Source: JAHEDH01 sp963745865 (GTDB lineage: Bacteria > Actinomycetota > Acidimicrobiia > Spongiisociales > ZC4RG35). From it: a DNA stretch of 64,000 nucleotides. Of the stretch, positions 49,137 to 61,200 are shown piece by piece. Location of the stretch: positions 604,966 to 668,965 of the forward strand of contig CAVUYZ010000004.1 of assembly GCA_963745865.1 (NCBI GenBank), written 5' to 3'. Under the pieces are notes generated by a model. The model had not been told where the DNA came from. It searched no databases and worked only from the letters and a program-made list of their open reading frames with translations. The position numbers were made by a program, and so were the translations under genes. Position 1 is the first letter of the stretch. Each line of letters opens with the position of its first letter.

Positions 49137-50538
49137 TCACCATGAGCTTGGTGCTGTGATGGATCGATGCGATGAACGCGTCGATGTCGGTCATCGTGTC
49201 GTAGTCGGCCTGGATCCCCCAGAGGAGCCGGCCGTCGTAGGAGAAGAGGGCGATCCCGAGTCCGTGCTGCGCCCACAGCGGGACGATGGGGTAGTTCGCC
49301 AGCATCTTCGATTCGAGCAGATACATGGGGAACTGCGGGCCGGGGACGTTCGTCACGGTCATGTTGAACGGCCGAACTGCGCTTCCAACGAGGCGGCTGG
49401 CGATGCTCAGGAGTGGGAGTGGGGTTCCGCTACTCAGATCGACGAGGGTGGCCGCCCCGAGCGCTTGATTGGAATCCTTGAGGTGCTTCGTCTCGGCTGA
49501 GATCCTCTGGAGTCGCTCGACGGGATCGGCGACGCCGACTGGCATGTTCACCAGCCACATCGCCACCTGATTTCCGAGTGTGCCGCGCTGATTCGGCTTG
49601 CGAACCGATACCGGAGCCATCACCCGGAATTCGATGCCCTCGGTGGAGAATCCGCGCTCCACCTCGAGGAAGTGACGAACGGCGCCCGCCACGATGGCCA
49701 GGACCACGTCGTTTACGGTCCCGCCCAGGCTGTTCTTGATGGACTTGACCGTGTCGAGGGGCATCTCGGTCCAGTCGAAGCGACGATTCGGCCCGATCTC
49801 GGGATTCAGCGGGGTGCGGGCGGCCTGCGACAGCCATCCGGAGCGAAGGGAGTTGGCCGCGGCCGACAGCTTGTGAATCGTCCCCCCGAGGATCTCTGCA
49901 CCCGACTTGGCGATCTCGGTGACAGATGTCAGGTCGTCGATTCGACGGCGGGTCACCCGCGCCAGCTCGGAAACTGCCAGCTCGGTCCCGGTGGGAGCCG
50001 GACGCGGCGTCCATTCCACCTTCGCTTCGATCTCGGCCGACGGGACGACGTTGAGGAGGATGGTGGTGAGATCGACACCGGAGATCCCATCGATCATGCA
50101 GTGGTGGATCTTGGCGATGATGGCGAATCGATCGTCCTCGAGGCCTTCCACCACCCACAACTCCCACAGCGGCTTGTCGCGATCGAGCTGCTGGGAGACG
50201 ATCCGCCCGGCCAGCTTCTTCAACTGCTCGTCGGTGCCAGGGCGAGGGAGGCTGCTGTGTCGCACGTGGAACTCGAGGTTGAACTCCTGGTCGTCGATCC
50301 ACACGGGGGAGCGGTTGTAGGGGACGAAGGCCAACCGCTGTTGATATCGGGGGATGTACTGGAGTTTCGCCTCGATGTGATCGCGGATCTTGTCGATGTC
50401 GATCCCACCGTCGTCGCGTTTGATCGGAGATGCATCGAGCAACACGACGGATGCAACGTGCATGTGGCTGCTGCGGGATTCGAGGGCCAGAAAGGACGAA
50501 TCGAGATAGGAGAGTGGTTCGTAGAAGGTGTCTGCCAT
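49114..50538 (-). CDS. Wax ester synthase / diacylglycerol acyltransferase family protein
   Basis: WS/DGAT enzymes transfer acyl-CoA to alcohols or diacylglycerol for neutral-lipid storage. The 474-aa protein starts at ATG 50538 (MADTFYEPLSYLDSSFL). The catalytic HHxxxDG is present as IHHCMIDG. The conserved tail shows NVPGPQFPMYL. VNDVVLAIVAGAVRHFL is the second-domain signature. Its expression may couple to the EamA gene downstream by overlap. Confidence 0.92.
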   Translation of the reverse strand: MADTFYEPLSYLDSSFLALESRSSHMHVASVVLLDASPIKRDDGGIDIDKIRDHIEAKLQYIPRYQQRLAFVPYNRSPVWIDDQEFNLEFHVRHSSLPRPGTDEQLKKLAGRIVSQQLDRDKPLWELWVVEGLEDDRFAIIAKIHHCMIDGISGVDLTTILLNVVPSAEIEAKVEWTPRPAPTGTELAVSELARVTRRRIDDLTSVTEIAKSGAEILGGTIHKLSAAANSLRSGWLSQAARTPLNPEIGPNRRFDWTEMPLDTVKSIKNSLGGTVNDVVLAIVAGAVRHFLEVERGFSTEGIEFRVMAPVSVRKPNQRGTLGNQVAMWLVNMPVGVADPVERLQRISAETKHLKDSNQALGAATLVDLSSGTPLPLLSIASRLVGSAVRPFNMTVTNVPGPQFPMYLLESKMLANYPIVPLWAQHGLGIALFSYDGRLLWGIQADYDTMTDIDAFIASIHHSTKLMVNAAEAVA

Positions 50539-50632
50539 GGCCACCCCAGCCTAACGATGGCACCCCGACCCCGTTCTTGTCACGCCTGGCGGCACTCTGG
50601 CCGACCAAGCCTGACAAGAACGGGACGAATCG

Positions 50633-50705
50633 CGCCCGAGGCAGGAATCGAACCTGCGACCTACTGCTTAGGAGGCAGTTGCTCTATCCCCTGAGCTACT
50701 CGGGC
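50633..50705 (-). tRNA. tRNA-Arg (anticodon CCT)
   Basis: On the minus strand the acceptor stem is GCCCGAG with CTCGGGC, the anticodon arm is CTGC-CTCCTAA-GCAG with anticodon CCT, and the T-arm is GCAGG-TTCGATT-CCTGC. CCA is not encoded. Its 5' flank is duplicated 10.6 kb away at 61345-61412. Confidence 0.95.
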
Positions 50706-50764
50706 GGGGCTTACGTGGAAGTCTCCGTGAAACCTTCCGGGGATCTTTCGGCGGCCGAGTGTAC
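50698..50764. repeat. Copy A of a 67-68-bp direct repeat, overlapping the tRNA-Arg 5' end
   Basis: The sequence begins with the last eight bases of the tRNA-Arg gene (its 5' end) and extends into the tRNA upstream region. A second copy lies at 61345-61412, in the same orientation. About eight or nine positions differ. Together they bracket the glucan synthase and the CsbD cluster. Confidence 0.85.
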
Positions 50765-50843
50765 CGCCTGATGAGCCATCGCTCTTCTAAGGCCGTTCCA
50801 AGTGACCGCTTCCTTTCGGGAAGTCGTCGGACTCTCGATCGGC

Positions 50844-50984
50844 ATGAAGCGAGAGGACCGGATCGCCAAAGCCCGCCAGATGGGAGCCGAACGCGCCCCC
50901 AAGCGGGCAAAGGAAAATACAGACGAGGCGGAGGCCCCTGCCGAACGGGACGTACCCGAGCTACGCGGGTTGATGGCGCTGTAG
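50844..50984 (+). CDS. Small basic hypothetical protein
   Basis: From ATG 50844 the 46-aa product is rich in Lys, Arg, Glu and Ala (MKREDRIAKARQMGAERAPKR). It ends ELRGLMAL just ten bases before the glucan synthase start. No family is known. It may be a leader or a real small protein. Confidence 0.35.
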   Translation: MKREDRIAKARQMGAERAPKRAKENTDEAEAPAERDVPELRGLMAL

Positions 50985-50993
50985 CCTTCGCGA

Positions 50994-53900
50994 ATGTCGT
51001 CTCCGAAAGCCGCGTACGGTGGTGAGCCCATACGGGCGGAGTTGTTCGGCGTCGAGCGGCTCGAAGAGCGTGCCCGAAGCCTGGCCGATGCCCAGGAGGC
51101 GACCGTACGACGCGGACGGCTGCAGCACATCTCGAGACGCCTGTCGGACAACGGCGACGTTCTTCTCTCTTCGTATCGGGAACTCGCCGACGCCTCCGGG
51201 AGGGAGGCTCTCCTCACCCCCGCTGCGGAATGGCTGGTGGATAACTTCCACCTTGTCGAACGACAACTGCGCGAGATCCGGGAGAACCTCCCGTCCTCCT
51301 ACTACCACGAGTTGCCCAAGCTGAACGATGGTGAATTGGACGGATATCCGCGGGTGTTCGAGATCGCTTGGGTCGTCGTCGCTCACCTCGACAGCCGCTT
51401 CGACCCGGAAGCGCTGAGGCGCTTCATCGACGCCTATCAAGAAGTGGAGCCTCTCACGATCGGCGAATTGTGGGCACTCCCTATCACCTTGCGCGTCGTG
51501 CTCGTGGAGAACTTGCGGAGATGTACCGAGTCGATCGTCGAGGGCCGAGCACTCCGGCGTGCCGCAGACGACATTGCCGACGGTTTGCTCGGGACGAGCG
51601 GAGGTCGGATCGCTGAATCTCAGGCAGAGCTGGATCGCATCGGTTCGGGCGAGGTTCCCCAACCGTTGGTGGTCCAGCTGATCCGACGGTTGCGGGATCA
51701 CGATCCAGAGACCACGCCCGGTCTCGGATGGCTACTTGACCGGCTCGTCGCCGAAGGGACCACGCCTGATGATGTGGTTGCAGAGACGCAGCATCGGCAA
51801 GTGGCGACCAACCTCACCGTCCGCAACATCGTGACCAGCTTCCGTTACATCAGCTCCTTCGAATGGGCGAGCTTCGTCGAAGGGGTCAGCCTGGTCGACC
51901 GGGCGCTGGCGGCGGACGGCTCATACCGCGAGATGAGTTATGCCACCCGTGACCTTTATCGACACGCCATCGAAGATCTGTCCAAAGGATCGGCCGCATC
52001 CGAGCTCGAGGTTGCTGAAGCTGCCCTCGCTCTGGCGGGGGCCGAGGTCACCGATCGACGCCAGCGTGACCCGGGCTTCTACCTTCTGGGCGGGGGTCGG
52101 AGTCAGCTCGAAGCCGAGGTTGGGTTCCATCCCGGTGTTGGACTGACCCTGTCTCGACTCGTGAAGAAGAAGGCTGCGGCGGCCTACATCGGATCGATCC
52201 TGGCGGTGGCCGCCCTCGCTCTGGCGCTGCCTCTTCAAGCTATTCAGCCTGTGTGGCCGTGGCGATGGATGATGGCGTTTCTCGCCCTGATTCCTGCCAC
52301 CGATGTGGCAATGACCGTGGTCAACAGGGCGGTGGGTTCCCTCGCTCAACCCAAGGAGCTCCCTTCGCTCGCCCTTCCTGACGGCCCCACCGAGGAGTTT
52401 CGGACGATGGTGGCGATACCCGCCATGTTGTCGCGTCCGGACCAGGTCGAAGCGCTGGTGGATCGCCTCGAAGTCCATCACCTCGCGGACCCGCAGGGAG
52501 AGTTCCATTTCGCGCTTCTGACCGATTGGCGGGACGCCGACGAGTCCGAGGAACCCGACGACGCCGAGCTGCTGGCGGTGGCTGCCCGCGGCGTCGCCCG
52601 TCTCAACGAGCGTTACGGCCATGCACCGGGAGGGGCCGACCGTTTCCTGCTGTTCCACCGTCGACGCCAGTTCAATCCCAGTGAGGGCCGCTACATGGGG
52701 TGGGAACGCAAGCGCGGCAAGCTCCATGAACTCAATCGCCTGCTGCGGGGGGCGACGGACACCAGCTACCTCCCCTGGGGTGGTCGGATGCCACAACGGG
52801 TGCGGTACGTGATCGCTCTCGATCAGGACTCGCGGCTGCCCCCGGGCGCGGCCACACGGCTGGTGGCGACGATGGCCCATCCGCTCAACCGGGCTCGGGT
52901 GGATGAACCGATGGGACGGGTCGTGGAAGGCTATGGCGTTCTCCAACCTCGTGTGACCGCGTTTCTAGGAGCGGGCGGGACCAGCTTCTTCCAACGGGTG
53001 TTCTTTCCTCCGGCTGGGATCGATCCCTACGCGGCAGCCGTCAGCGATGTCTACCAGGACCTGTTCGAAGAGGGTTCCTACGCCGGGAAGGGAATCTATG
53101 AGATCGATTCCTTCGAGGCCGCACTGGACGGCCGGATTCCGGAGAACGCTCTCCTCAGCCACGATCTGTTCGAGGGGTCCTTCGCCCGTGCCGGCCTGGT
53201 GACCAATGTCGAAGTGTTCGAGGAGTTCCCGAGTCATTATGAGGTGGCGCTCTCTCGACAACTCCGCTGGGTTAGGGGCGATTGGCAGCTGTTTCCGTGG
53301 ATCCTCGGGCGGCGCGGCCCTCTTCCACCGGTGGCTCGACTCAAGATGGTCGACAACCTGCGCCGCAGTCTCTCCAGCCCCGCCGCTCTGCTCACGCTTC
53401 TGGCCTCGTTCCTGATCCCGGCTGTGCCGGTGTGGCCGTGGACCGGCTTCATCGTCGTCGCCTTGGCCCTTCCCGCCTTGCTGCCTCTGTTCGAGAGGAT
53501 GATCCCTCGTCGCACCAGCACGCCGGAGGCGGTTCGCCTGCGGAGATGGTGGGTCGACGCCGCTCGAGTAGCCGGTCGATTCATCTTGCAGGCGGCCTTC
53601 CTCGCCCACCAGGCGGTCAGGACCACCGAGGCGATCGTTCTCACCCTCTGGCGGGTGACGGTCTCGCGTCGGAGCATGCTCGAGTGGGTCACCGCCGAAG
53701 AAGCCGAGCGCCGATTCTCACTCGATAGGCGTCTCTTCGTCCGTCGCATGGCCCCATCGATGGCGGTCGGCTTGGTCGCCGCCCTCGCCGCGGCCATCGT
53801 CAATCCAGATGCACTCGTGGCGGCATTGGTCTGGTCGTGGATGTGGGTGGCGGCTCCCTTCGTCGCCCACTGGGCAAGTACCACTCGGCCGGTCAGGGTG

Positions 53901-56900
53901 GCGGACCCGCCCACCGCCAGGAACGAGATGAACTACGGCTGATCGCTCGACGCACCTGGCGATACTTCGAACGGTTCGTCACCGAGGAGGAGAACTGGCT
54001 GCCGCCGGACAACTACCAGGAGGATGTCGCGGTCATCGCCCACCGAACCTCTCCCACCAACATCGGCCTCTACCTCCTGGCGGTCCTCTCGGCCCGTGAG
54101 TTCGGCTGGATCGGGTTGGAGGAGACGGCGTCCCGGCTCGAATCCACTCTTTCGACCCTCGATGAGATGGAACGGTTCCAGGGCCATTTCTTCAACTGGT
54201 ACGAAACCGTCACCCTCGAGCCTCTGTCTCCCCTATACATCTCGACGGTCGACAGCGGCAACCTGGCGGGACATCTGCTGGCAGTGTCGGAGGGATGCGC
54301 CCGGCTCAGGGATCTGGCACCGGGAGCGGAGGTGGCTGCAGGCATCAGGGACGGCGCTCTACTGATCCAACAGGCTGCCGACGGGATTGCGCTGAACAGC
54401 CAAGCCGAGGTCGTGTCCCCCCGAGATCTGGAGCGAGCCCTGGCCGGATTGCTCGGTTCCCTGGATGATTCCACCGGGTCAGGATGGCATGTCGGTACCG
54501 GTGGGATCGACGAGGCTTCCATGACGGTTGCCGACATCGCCCTGACCCTGGCCTCTGCCGACGGTGCCGACGATCTGGGCATATGGGCCGAAGCCCTCAT
54601 GGCGACCGTTCATAGCCATGAAGAGGATCGCCGGTTGTTCGCCGACCCGGAACGACGACGGCAGATGGAGAGCCGGATGGCCGACCTGGCCGAGAGCGCC
54701 GTGGCCCTGGCGGGAGCGATGGACTTCTCATTCCTGCGGAGTCCATCGAACAAGTTGCTGTCGGTCGGATATCGGGTGCTCGAATCAGCTCTCGACCAGA
54801 GTCACTACGACCTGCTGGCCTCAGAAGCGCGTCTTGCCAGCTTCGTTGGGATCGCCAAGGGTGATCTCCCCCCCAGCCACTGGTTTCGGCTCGGGCGCTC
54901 GATGACTCCGATGGGAACCGAGGCGGCCCTCATCTCGTGGTCGGGCTCGATGTTCGAATACCTCATGCCGCTCCTGGTGATGCGCTCTCCTCCCGAGAGC
55001 GTCCTCGACACCACCTATCGGGCGGTCGTTCGGCGGCAAATCGAGTACGGGAAGGAACGGCAGATCCCGTGGGGGATCTCCGAGTCCGCCTACGCCGCGC
55101 GCGACGTCCAACTCACCTATCAATACCGGGCGTTCGGGGTGCCAGGTCTGGGCTTTGAGCGGGGTCTGAGCCAGGATCTCGTGGTCGCCCCCTACGCCAC
55201 CATGCTCGCGGCGATGGTGGAACCCAGCGAAGCGGTCGACAACCTGCGGCGGCTCGCGGCGATGGGAGCCTTGGGCACCTACGGCTACTACGAGGCGCTC
55301 GACTTCACTCCCTCCCGCCGTCCCGACACCGATGGCGCGGTACTGGTGAAGTCCTATATGGCCCACCACCAGGCTATGTCACTCGTGGCCATCGCCAACG
55401 TCATCTTCGACGGATTCGCCCGGGAACTCTTCCACAGTGAGCCGTCGGTGCAGGCGGCGGAGCTCTTGCTGCACGAACGCGTTCCGCGTGATCTCGAGGT
55501 AGCACGCCCGCGGGTCGACGAGGTGGAGGGGGCAGCCCGTCCACTGGAGGTCGTGGAGGGAGTAATACGCAAGGTGGGCTCGCCACACAGTCGGGTGCCA
55601 ATCGTCTACCACCTCTCGAACGGCAGGCTCAGCACCGTCATCACTGCCGCCGGCTCCGGATTCAGTCAGTGGCACGGTCTTTCGGTCAACCGATGGCACG
55701 AGGACGTGACGCGGGACAACTTCGGCAGCTATTGTGTTCATCAAGGACGAAGCCGGTCGTACCTGGTCGGCGGGCTACCAGCCCACCGGCGCCGAGCCCG
55801 ATGACTACGAGGCGTCGTTCAGCGAGGACAAGGTGGAGATCTCGCGCCGCGATGGAAAGATCTCCACCACACTGACGGTGGTCATCTCGGAGGAAGACGA
55901 CGCCGAGGTCCGTCGGGTGAGCCTCACCAACTCGGGCTCGGTGGCCAGGGAACTGGAAGTGACGTCCTATGCCGAGTTGGTGCTCGGGCCACAGAGCGCA
56001 GACGCCGCTCACCCGGCTTTCTCCAATCTCTTCGTCCAGACCGAGGAGGTGGTCGGTCGCAACGCCCTCCTGGCGAGCCGCCGCCCGCGTTCGACGGAAG
56101 AAGAGTCGATCTGGGCGGGTCATGTGCTGACCGTCACCGGCGAGGTCGTGGGGGGAGCCCAGTACGCCACCGACCGCGCCCGCTTTCTCGGCAGGGGCAA
56201 TCCGGTCCAGCGGGCAGCGGCGATCGATCGCCCGCTGTCGAACTCGGCGGGGCCGGTGCTCGATCCGATCTTCAGTCTGCGGCGCAAGGTGCGCCTGCCA
56301 CCGGGTGGCACCGCCTATCTCGACTTCACCACCGTCGTCGCCGGCACGAAGGACGACGTGATCGACCTGATCGACAAGTTCTCCGACTCGGCGGCGTTCG
56401 AGAGGACGCTGACGCTCGCATGGACTCAGGCCCAGGTCCGACTCCACCACTTGCGGATCGAACCCGAACATGCCCAAGTCTTCCAAGAGCTCGGCGGCAG
56501 CCTCATCTACTTCGATCCGACTCTGGCGACGCCGGAGCGCCGGGCCGCTCCAGCTACGAGCCAGAAAACCCTGTGGCGGCACGGCATCTCGGGAGATCTG
56601 CCGATCGTGCTGGTCAGGATCGACCAGCCCGAGGAGCGGGGGCTGGTCCGAGACCTCCTCCGCGCACAGGAGTACTGGAGGATGAAGGGGCTGTTCGCCG
56701 ATCTCGTGGTCATCAACGAGAAGCCGGGCTCCTACGCCCAGGATCTGGGGGACGCCATCGAGGAGTTGATCCGGGAACGTGGGCGCCAGGTGGGCCAGGC
56801 GTCGGATGGAGGAGTCTTCGTCCTCGACGGGCCTCTCCTCGCGGGTGAGGATCGGGCCACGCTCCAATCCTCTGCGCGCGCCGTGTTGCTGAGCCACCGC

Positions 56901-59418
56901 GGAACCATCGCCGACCAGTTGGCCCGCCGCCCGCCTCTCGCCGGGCGGAAGCCCGTTGTGGCGAAGGTCACCCCGGCGGTGGGACAGATGGGGGGAGCAA
57001 CCCCTCGGCTCGATCTCGAGTTCCACAATGGTGTCGGCGGCTTCGCCGCCGGGGGCACCGAGTACGCCGTGGTGTTGGGCGAGGATCAATGGTCCCCTGC
57101 CCCGTGGATCAATGTGGTCGCCAACTCCCGTTTCGGGTTCTGCGTCTCGGAGTCGGGATCCGGATTCAGCTGGTCGGAGAACAGCCGCGAGAATCAACTC
57201 ACACCCTGGTCCAACGATCCGGTCACCGACCCCCCGGGCGAGGTGCTCTACGTCCGGGACGAGGATAGCGGTGAGGTGTGGGGACCCACTGCGTTGCCGA
57301 TCCGTGACGACGATCCCTACCTTGCCCGCCACGGGCCCGGTTTCTCAGAATTCGAACACACCTCCCGGGGGATTGCGCTCCACCTCCATCAGACGGTGCC
57401 GCTGGATGGCTCGATCAAACTCTCCCGCCTGCGTCTGCGGAACCTCAGCGGCCGTCGCCGGCGTCTCTCGGTCACCGGATACGTCGAGTGGGTGCTCGGA
57501 ACCACCAGATCGGTGCCGAAGATGCAGATCGTCACCACGCGGGACGAGGCGACCGGGGCCGTTTTCGCTCGCAATCCGTGGAACGAGGATTTTGGGGAAC
57601 GAGTGGCCTTCGCCGACTTCGGCACCGCCGACGAGCTGACAGCAGACCGCACCGAGTTCCTCGGACGGCACGGTAGCGTCGATCGTCCTGCCGCGCTGCA
57701 GCGGAGCCGCCGGCTGTCGGGTCGGGTAGGGGTGGGTCTCGACCCCTGTGCTGCCATCCGGCGGCACGTGACGCTGGCACCCGACGAAGAGGTCGAGTTG
57801 CGATTCCTGCTGGGCCAAGGCGACGACGAGACCGAAGCCCGCTCGCTGATCGAACGCTTTCGCCTGGCTGACGCCCAGGTGCTCGCTGGCGAAGTGGCCA
57901 AGAACTGGGGCGACGTGCTCGGGACCGTGCAAGTGAAGAGCCCCGACCGCTCGTTCGACGTGATGATCAACCACTGGCTTCTCTATCAGACCATGGCCTG
58001 CCGAGTGATGGCCCGGTCAGCGTTCTATCAGTCGGGAGGCGCATACGGCTTCCGTGACCAACTACAGGACGTGATGGCGCTGACGGTCCCGATGCGTGGC
58101 GTGACCCGTGAGCACTTGCTGCGGGCGGCCGCCCATCAGTTCGAAGAAGGCGACGTCCTCCACTGGTGGCACGAACCCTCCGGGAAGGGTGTCCGAACCC
58201 GCATCTCCGACGACTACCTGTGGCTCCCCTACGCCGTGGCCCACTACGTCGAGGTGACGGGCGATGAAGAGGTTCTCGCGGCGGAGGTTCCCTACATCTG
58301 TGGTCCGCCGCTGGAGCCGGGCCAAGACGAGCTCTACTTCGCCCCTGAGACCTCAAACGTGCACGGCACGCTGTTCGATCACTGCCGACGGGCGCTCGAT
58401 CGGGCGCTCTCCCTGATCGGGAGCCGCGGCCTCCCCTTGATCGGGACAGGTGACTGGAACGACGGTCTCAATCGTGTCGGGAGGGAAGGGAGGGGAGAGA
58501 GCGTATGGCTCGGCTGGTTCCTCGATGCAAACTTGCGACGCTTCGCCGACATCGCCGAGGGATCGCAGCAGATCAACCTGGCGGCTGCCTGGCGGAAGGC
58601 GGCGGAGAGGACTCCGCCAGAGTCTCGAAGCCGAGGCGTGGGATGGCGATTGGTACCGACGGGCCTTCTTCGACGATGGGACCCCGCTCGGTTCGTCGAC
58701 CAATCCCGAATGCCGAATCGACTCGATCGCCCAATCCTGGTCGGTGATCCACGGCGGAGCGCCCGACGAGCGCGCACGGCGGGCGATGGCCTCGGTCGAA
58801 GAGTATCTCGTCCACCGCGGCGACGGCTTGGTGCTCCTCTTCACACCGCCATTCGACAACTGGGACATCGATCCCGGCTACATCAAGGGCTACCTGCCGG
58901 GCGTTCGCGAGAACGGCGGTCAGTACACCCACGCCGCAATTTGGAGCGTTATCGCGTTTGCCACCCTCGGTGATGGAGACCGGGCTGGCGAGTTGTTCGG
59001 ACTGCTCAACCCGATCAACCACGCCAGCACCCGCTCCGGAATCCACCGGTATCGCGTGGAGCCTTATGTGGCGGCAGCAGATGTGTACTCGGAGCTGCCC
59101 CACGTCGGGCGTGGCGGCTGGACCTGGTACACGGGGTCGGCAGGCTGGATGTATCGGGCGGGAGTGGAGTGGATTCTCGGGTTCCGGTTGCGCGGAACCC
59201 GCCTCTCCATCGATCCCTGCATTCCACACGCCTGGCCAGGGTTCGACATCACGTTCCGATATCACTCGTCGGTATATGAGATCGAGGTTCTCAACCCCAA
59301 CAGCGAGTCCACGGGCGTGGTCGAGTTGAGCTTGGACGGAGCCACCCTAGATCCCGGCTCTGAGCTCGATCTGGTCGACGACGGCGGCATCCACCAGGTG
59401 CGGGTCGTCCTCGGTTGA
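50994..59418 (+). CDS. Cyclic beta-1,2-glucan synthase (NdvB/ChvB-like, GT84-GH94), three frameshifts
   Basis: This giant protein, about 2,800 codons, matches the NdvB/ChvB architecture and length. An N-terminal helical region is followed by membrane helices (residues about 395-445). The GT84 glycosyltransferase domain shows ALDQDSRLPPG (acidic motif, about residue 608) and QLRWVRGDW (QxxRW, about residue 755). More helices follow (around 800-960). Two beta-sandwich regions come next, then a GH94 cellobiose-phosphorylase-like domain with GTGDWNDGLN (catalytic Asp, near residue 2485). The enzyme primes, elongates and cyclises osmoregulated periplasmic-type glucans using UDP-glucose. Breaks lie near 53925, 55732 and 58613. 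The start is ATG 50994. Confidence 0.93.
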
Positions 59419-59885
59419 CCTGTCACCGCGGTTCGCGGTGGGTCCATGAGGCTCGTCGCCGCCGGCGTACTTGCGGCGTGCGAGCTCGAAAACAGCAGGG
59501 GCATCAACAACATGGACATCCACGGGCCGGGCCCTCCTCGATCGTGACGCTGCAGCACTTGGCGGGTCAGATTGGGGCTAGACGGTTGAGAAGGGTCGAG
59601 TTCGGCGTTGCTGAGAAGGTTGAGGAGTTCGCCGATGGTTGGGTCGCTTTCACCGGTGATGGGGAGTGGTAGGTGTTGTTGGATGTGATAGCGGTTGCGG
59701 CGTCCGTCTCGTTCTTTGACGACGTAGCCAGCCTGGGTGAGGTCGGCGACGATTGCGTAGGCGGTGCGTTCGGTGACGCCGATGGTGGTGGCGATATCAC
59801 GGAGGCGGGCGTCGGCGTTGTGGGCGATGGCGAGCAGGGCTCGGGCGTGGTTGGTGAGGAAGCTCCAGGTCGTTGGTGTCGGCAT
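59262..59885 (-). CDS. Winged-helix transcription regulator (MarR/ArsR-like)
   Basis: The N-terminal 110 residues from ATG 59885 form a wHTH: HARALLAIAHNADARLRDIATTIGVTERTAYAIVADLTQAGYV, then a wing (VKERDGRRNRYHIQ). The rest is low-complexity, Ser/Thr-rich and overlaps the glucan synthase 3' end by 157 bp, so the true stop is probably nearer 59500 in another frame. A palindromic GTATAC lies just before the start. It is divergent from the membrane/CsbD cluster. Confidence 0.7.
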   Translation of the reverse strand: MPTPTTWSFLTNHARALLAIAHNADARLRDIATTIGVTERTAYAIVADLTQAGYVVKERDGRRNRYHIQQHLPLPITGESDPTIGELLNLLSNAELDPSQPSSPNLTRQVLQRHDRGGPGPWMSMLLMPLLFSSSHAASTPAATSLMDPPRTAVTGQPRTTRTWWMPPSSTRSSSEPGSRVAPSKLNSTTPVDSLLGLRTSISYTDE

Positions 59886-60161
59886 GGGTATACCGTAACA
59901 TAAAACCAGAAAACTGTTGCTAGTTATACGTCTCTGCTGTATCATCGAGAGATCGGGGTTCAGGGCAACGGAGCGCAACGCTCAAGCTCACCCGAGTTCA
60001 CCCAAGACAGGCCACACCGGCGTCCCCCTGCCAACGGCGTAACACCGAGGCGGCACGGCGAAACCGACCACGGGGTTTGGTGTCGAGCATCCCCTCGACA
60101 CCGTCGACGACGAGACCAGCAACCTCGTCGACACCCGAAACGGGCGACAGAACAGGTTCAC

Positions 60162-60762
60162 ATGGATATTGAGACCAACAGGTCGGTCTCGCTCGACGAG
60201 CGCGACGAGACCGAACGCCCACCCAGATCGGTCGATGAGACCGTCACCGAACCACCACGCGAACAACGTGTCACCGAGTCCGAGACCGCAGCACCGGCTG
60301 TGGCCCGACACCGATCCGGTGGGATCTGAGACGGTCCGCACGGTTCGCACCACCAGGTTCACACCATCGGCAGTACTTGCGGCGGTCGTGGCCATTGTCA
60401 TGCTGGTTGCGGGCGGGATCACCGTCGCCCGTGCCGGGCTCGACGCAAGCCTTGGACAACCCGTGGTCACTGTCGCAGGATTCACCGCGACTGCACTGCT
60501 GGGGCTGATCGTGTTCGGCTATGGAGCAGTGTTGCTCATGGCTTCGCTGGGCAGCCAGCAGCATGTGATCCTGGGTCTGGGAATCGTGGGCGTTGTCGTC
60601 GGTCTGATTGCAGTGTTCGAGCCGAGCATCGGCGGCGATTCCCTGGCGATCGAACGCCGGCTCGGAGTATGGACTGCGATCGCCATGGCAGCAGTCGTCG
60701 TTTCTGCACTCTTGCCCACAATGTCACGTGTCGACACACGCCAAACCACCGAACACAGATAG
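60162..60762 (+). CDS. Four-helix membrane protein of a stress-type cluster, one frameshift
   Basis: From ATG 60162 a charged cytoplasmic N-terminus (SVSLDERDETERPP) runs to a false stop near 60330. The next frame continues with SETVRTVRTTRFTPSAVL and four hydrophobic helices (VVAIVMLVAGGITVARAG, ATALLGLIVFGYGAVLLMA, ILGLGIVGVVVGLIAVF, AIAMAAVVVSALL). Such proteins neighbour CsbD genes in other actinobacteria. The specific role is unknown. Confidence 0.7.
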
Positions 60763-60820
60763 CGCCATGTAGTACATCGGCTTCCTATCGCAGCAACCTC
60801 AACAAGAAGGGGCACAACCT

Positions 60821-60901
60821 ATGTCTACAACCACGATCATCCTGATCATCGTCCTCCTCGTCCTGTTCGGCGGCGGCTTCGGCTGGAGTCGTCGCCGTTA
60901 G
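60821..60901 (+). CDS. 26-residue single-helix membrane peptide
   Basis: ATG 60821 opens a complete small frame: a hydrophobic helix (TTIILIIVLLVLFGGGFGW) with a basic end (SRRR). An AAGAAGGGG purine tract lies about ten bases upstream and fits a ribosome binding site. It is similar in type to small DUF3309-like stress peptides. It sits between the membrane protein and csbD and is very likely real despite its size. Confidence 0.65.
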   Translation: MSTTTIILIIVLLVLFGGGFGWSRRR

Positions 60902-60976
60902 GAGACCAATACGCACACGAACACGAGCGCGGACTCCGCCAACGCGAAGTCCGACCCGACGAGAGAAGGAGTTGTC

Positions 60977-61165
60977 ATGGACAACAAGGATCAGGTCAAG
61001 GGCAAAGTGAAGCAGGCTGCGGGCGACCTCACGGACAACGAGGATCTGAAGAAGGAAGGCAAGGCCGACGAGAAGGTAGGCGACGTCAAAGAGTCCCTGA
61101 AGGACATCAAGGACAAGGCCGATGACCTCGTCGACACCGCGAAAGACAAGCTCACCAAGCACTGA
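60977..61165 (+). CDS. CsbD-family stress protein
   Basis: The 62-aa, highly charged protein matches CsbD: MDNKDQVKGKVKQAAGDL followed by DEKVGDVKESLKDIKDKADD. CsbD proteins rise under general stress in many bacteria; the mechanism is unknown. The start is ATG 60977, preceded by GAGAAGGAG. The frame is intact. It is last in the cluster. Confidence 0.92.
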   Translation: MDNKDQVKGKVKQAAGDLTDNEDLKKEGKADEKVGDVKESLKDIKDKADDLVDTAKDKLTKH

Positions 61166-61200
61166 CCACCTCCCACAGAGAGAACTGGGACCGGTTGCGC

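Noticed and set aside
59262..59500. C-terminal half of the winged-helix regulator as real protein
   Set aside because: It is low-complexity and antisense to the conserved end of the glucan synthase; a frame error is more likely.
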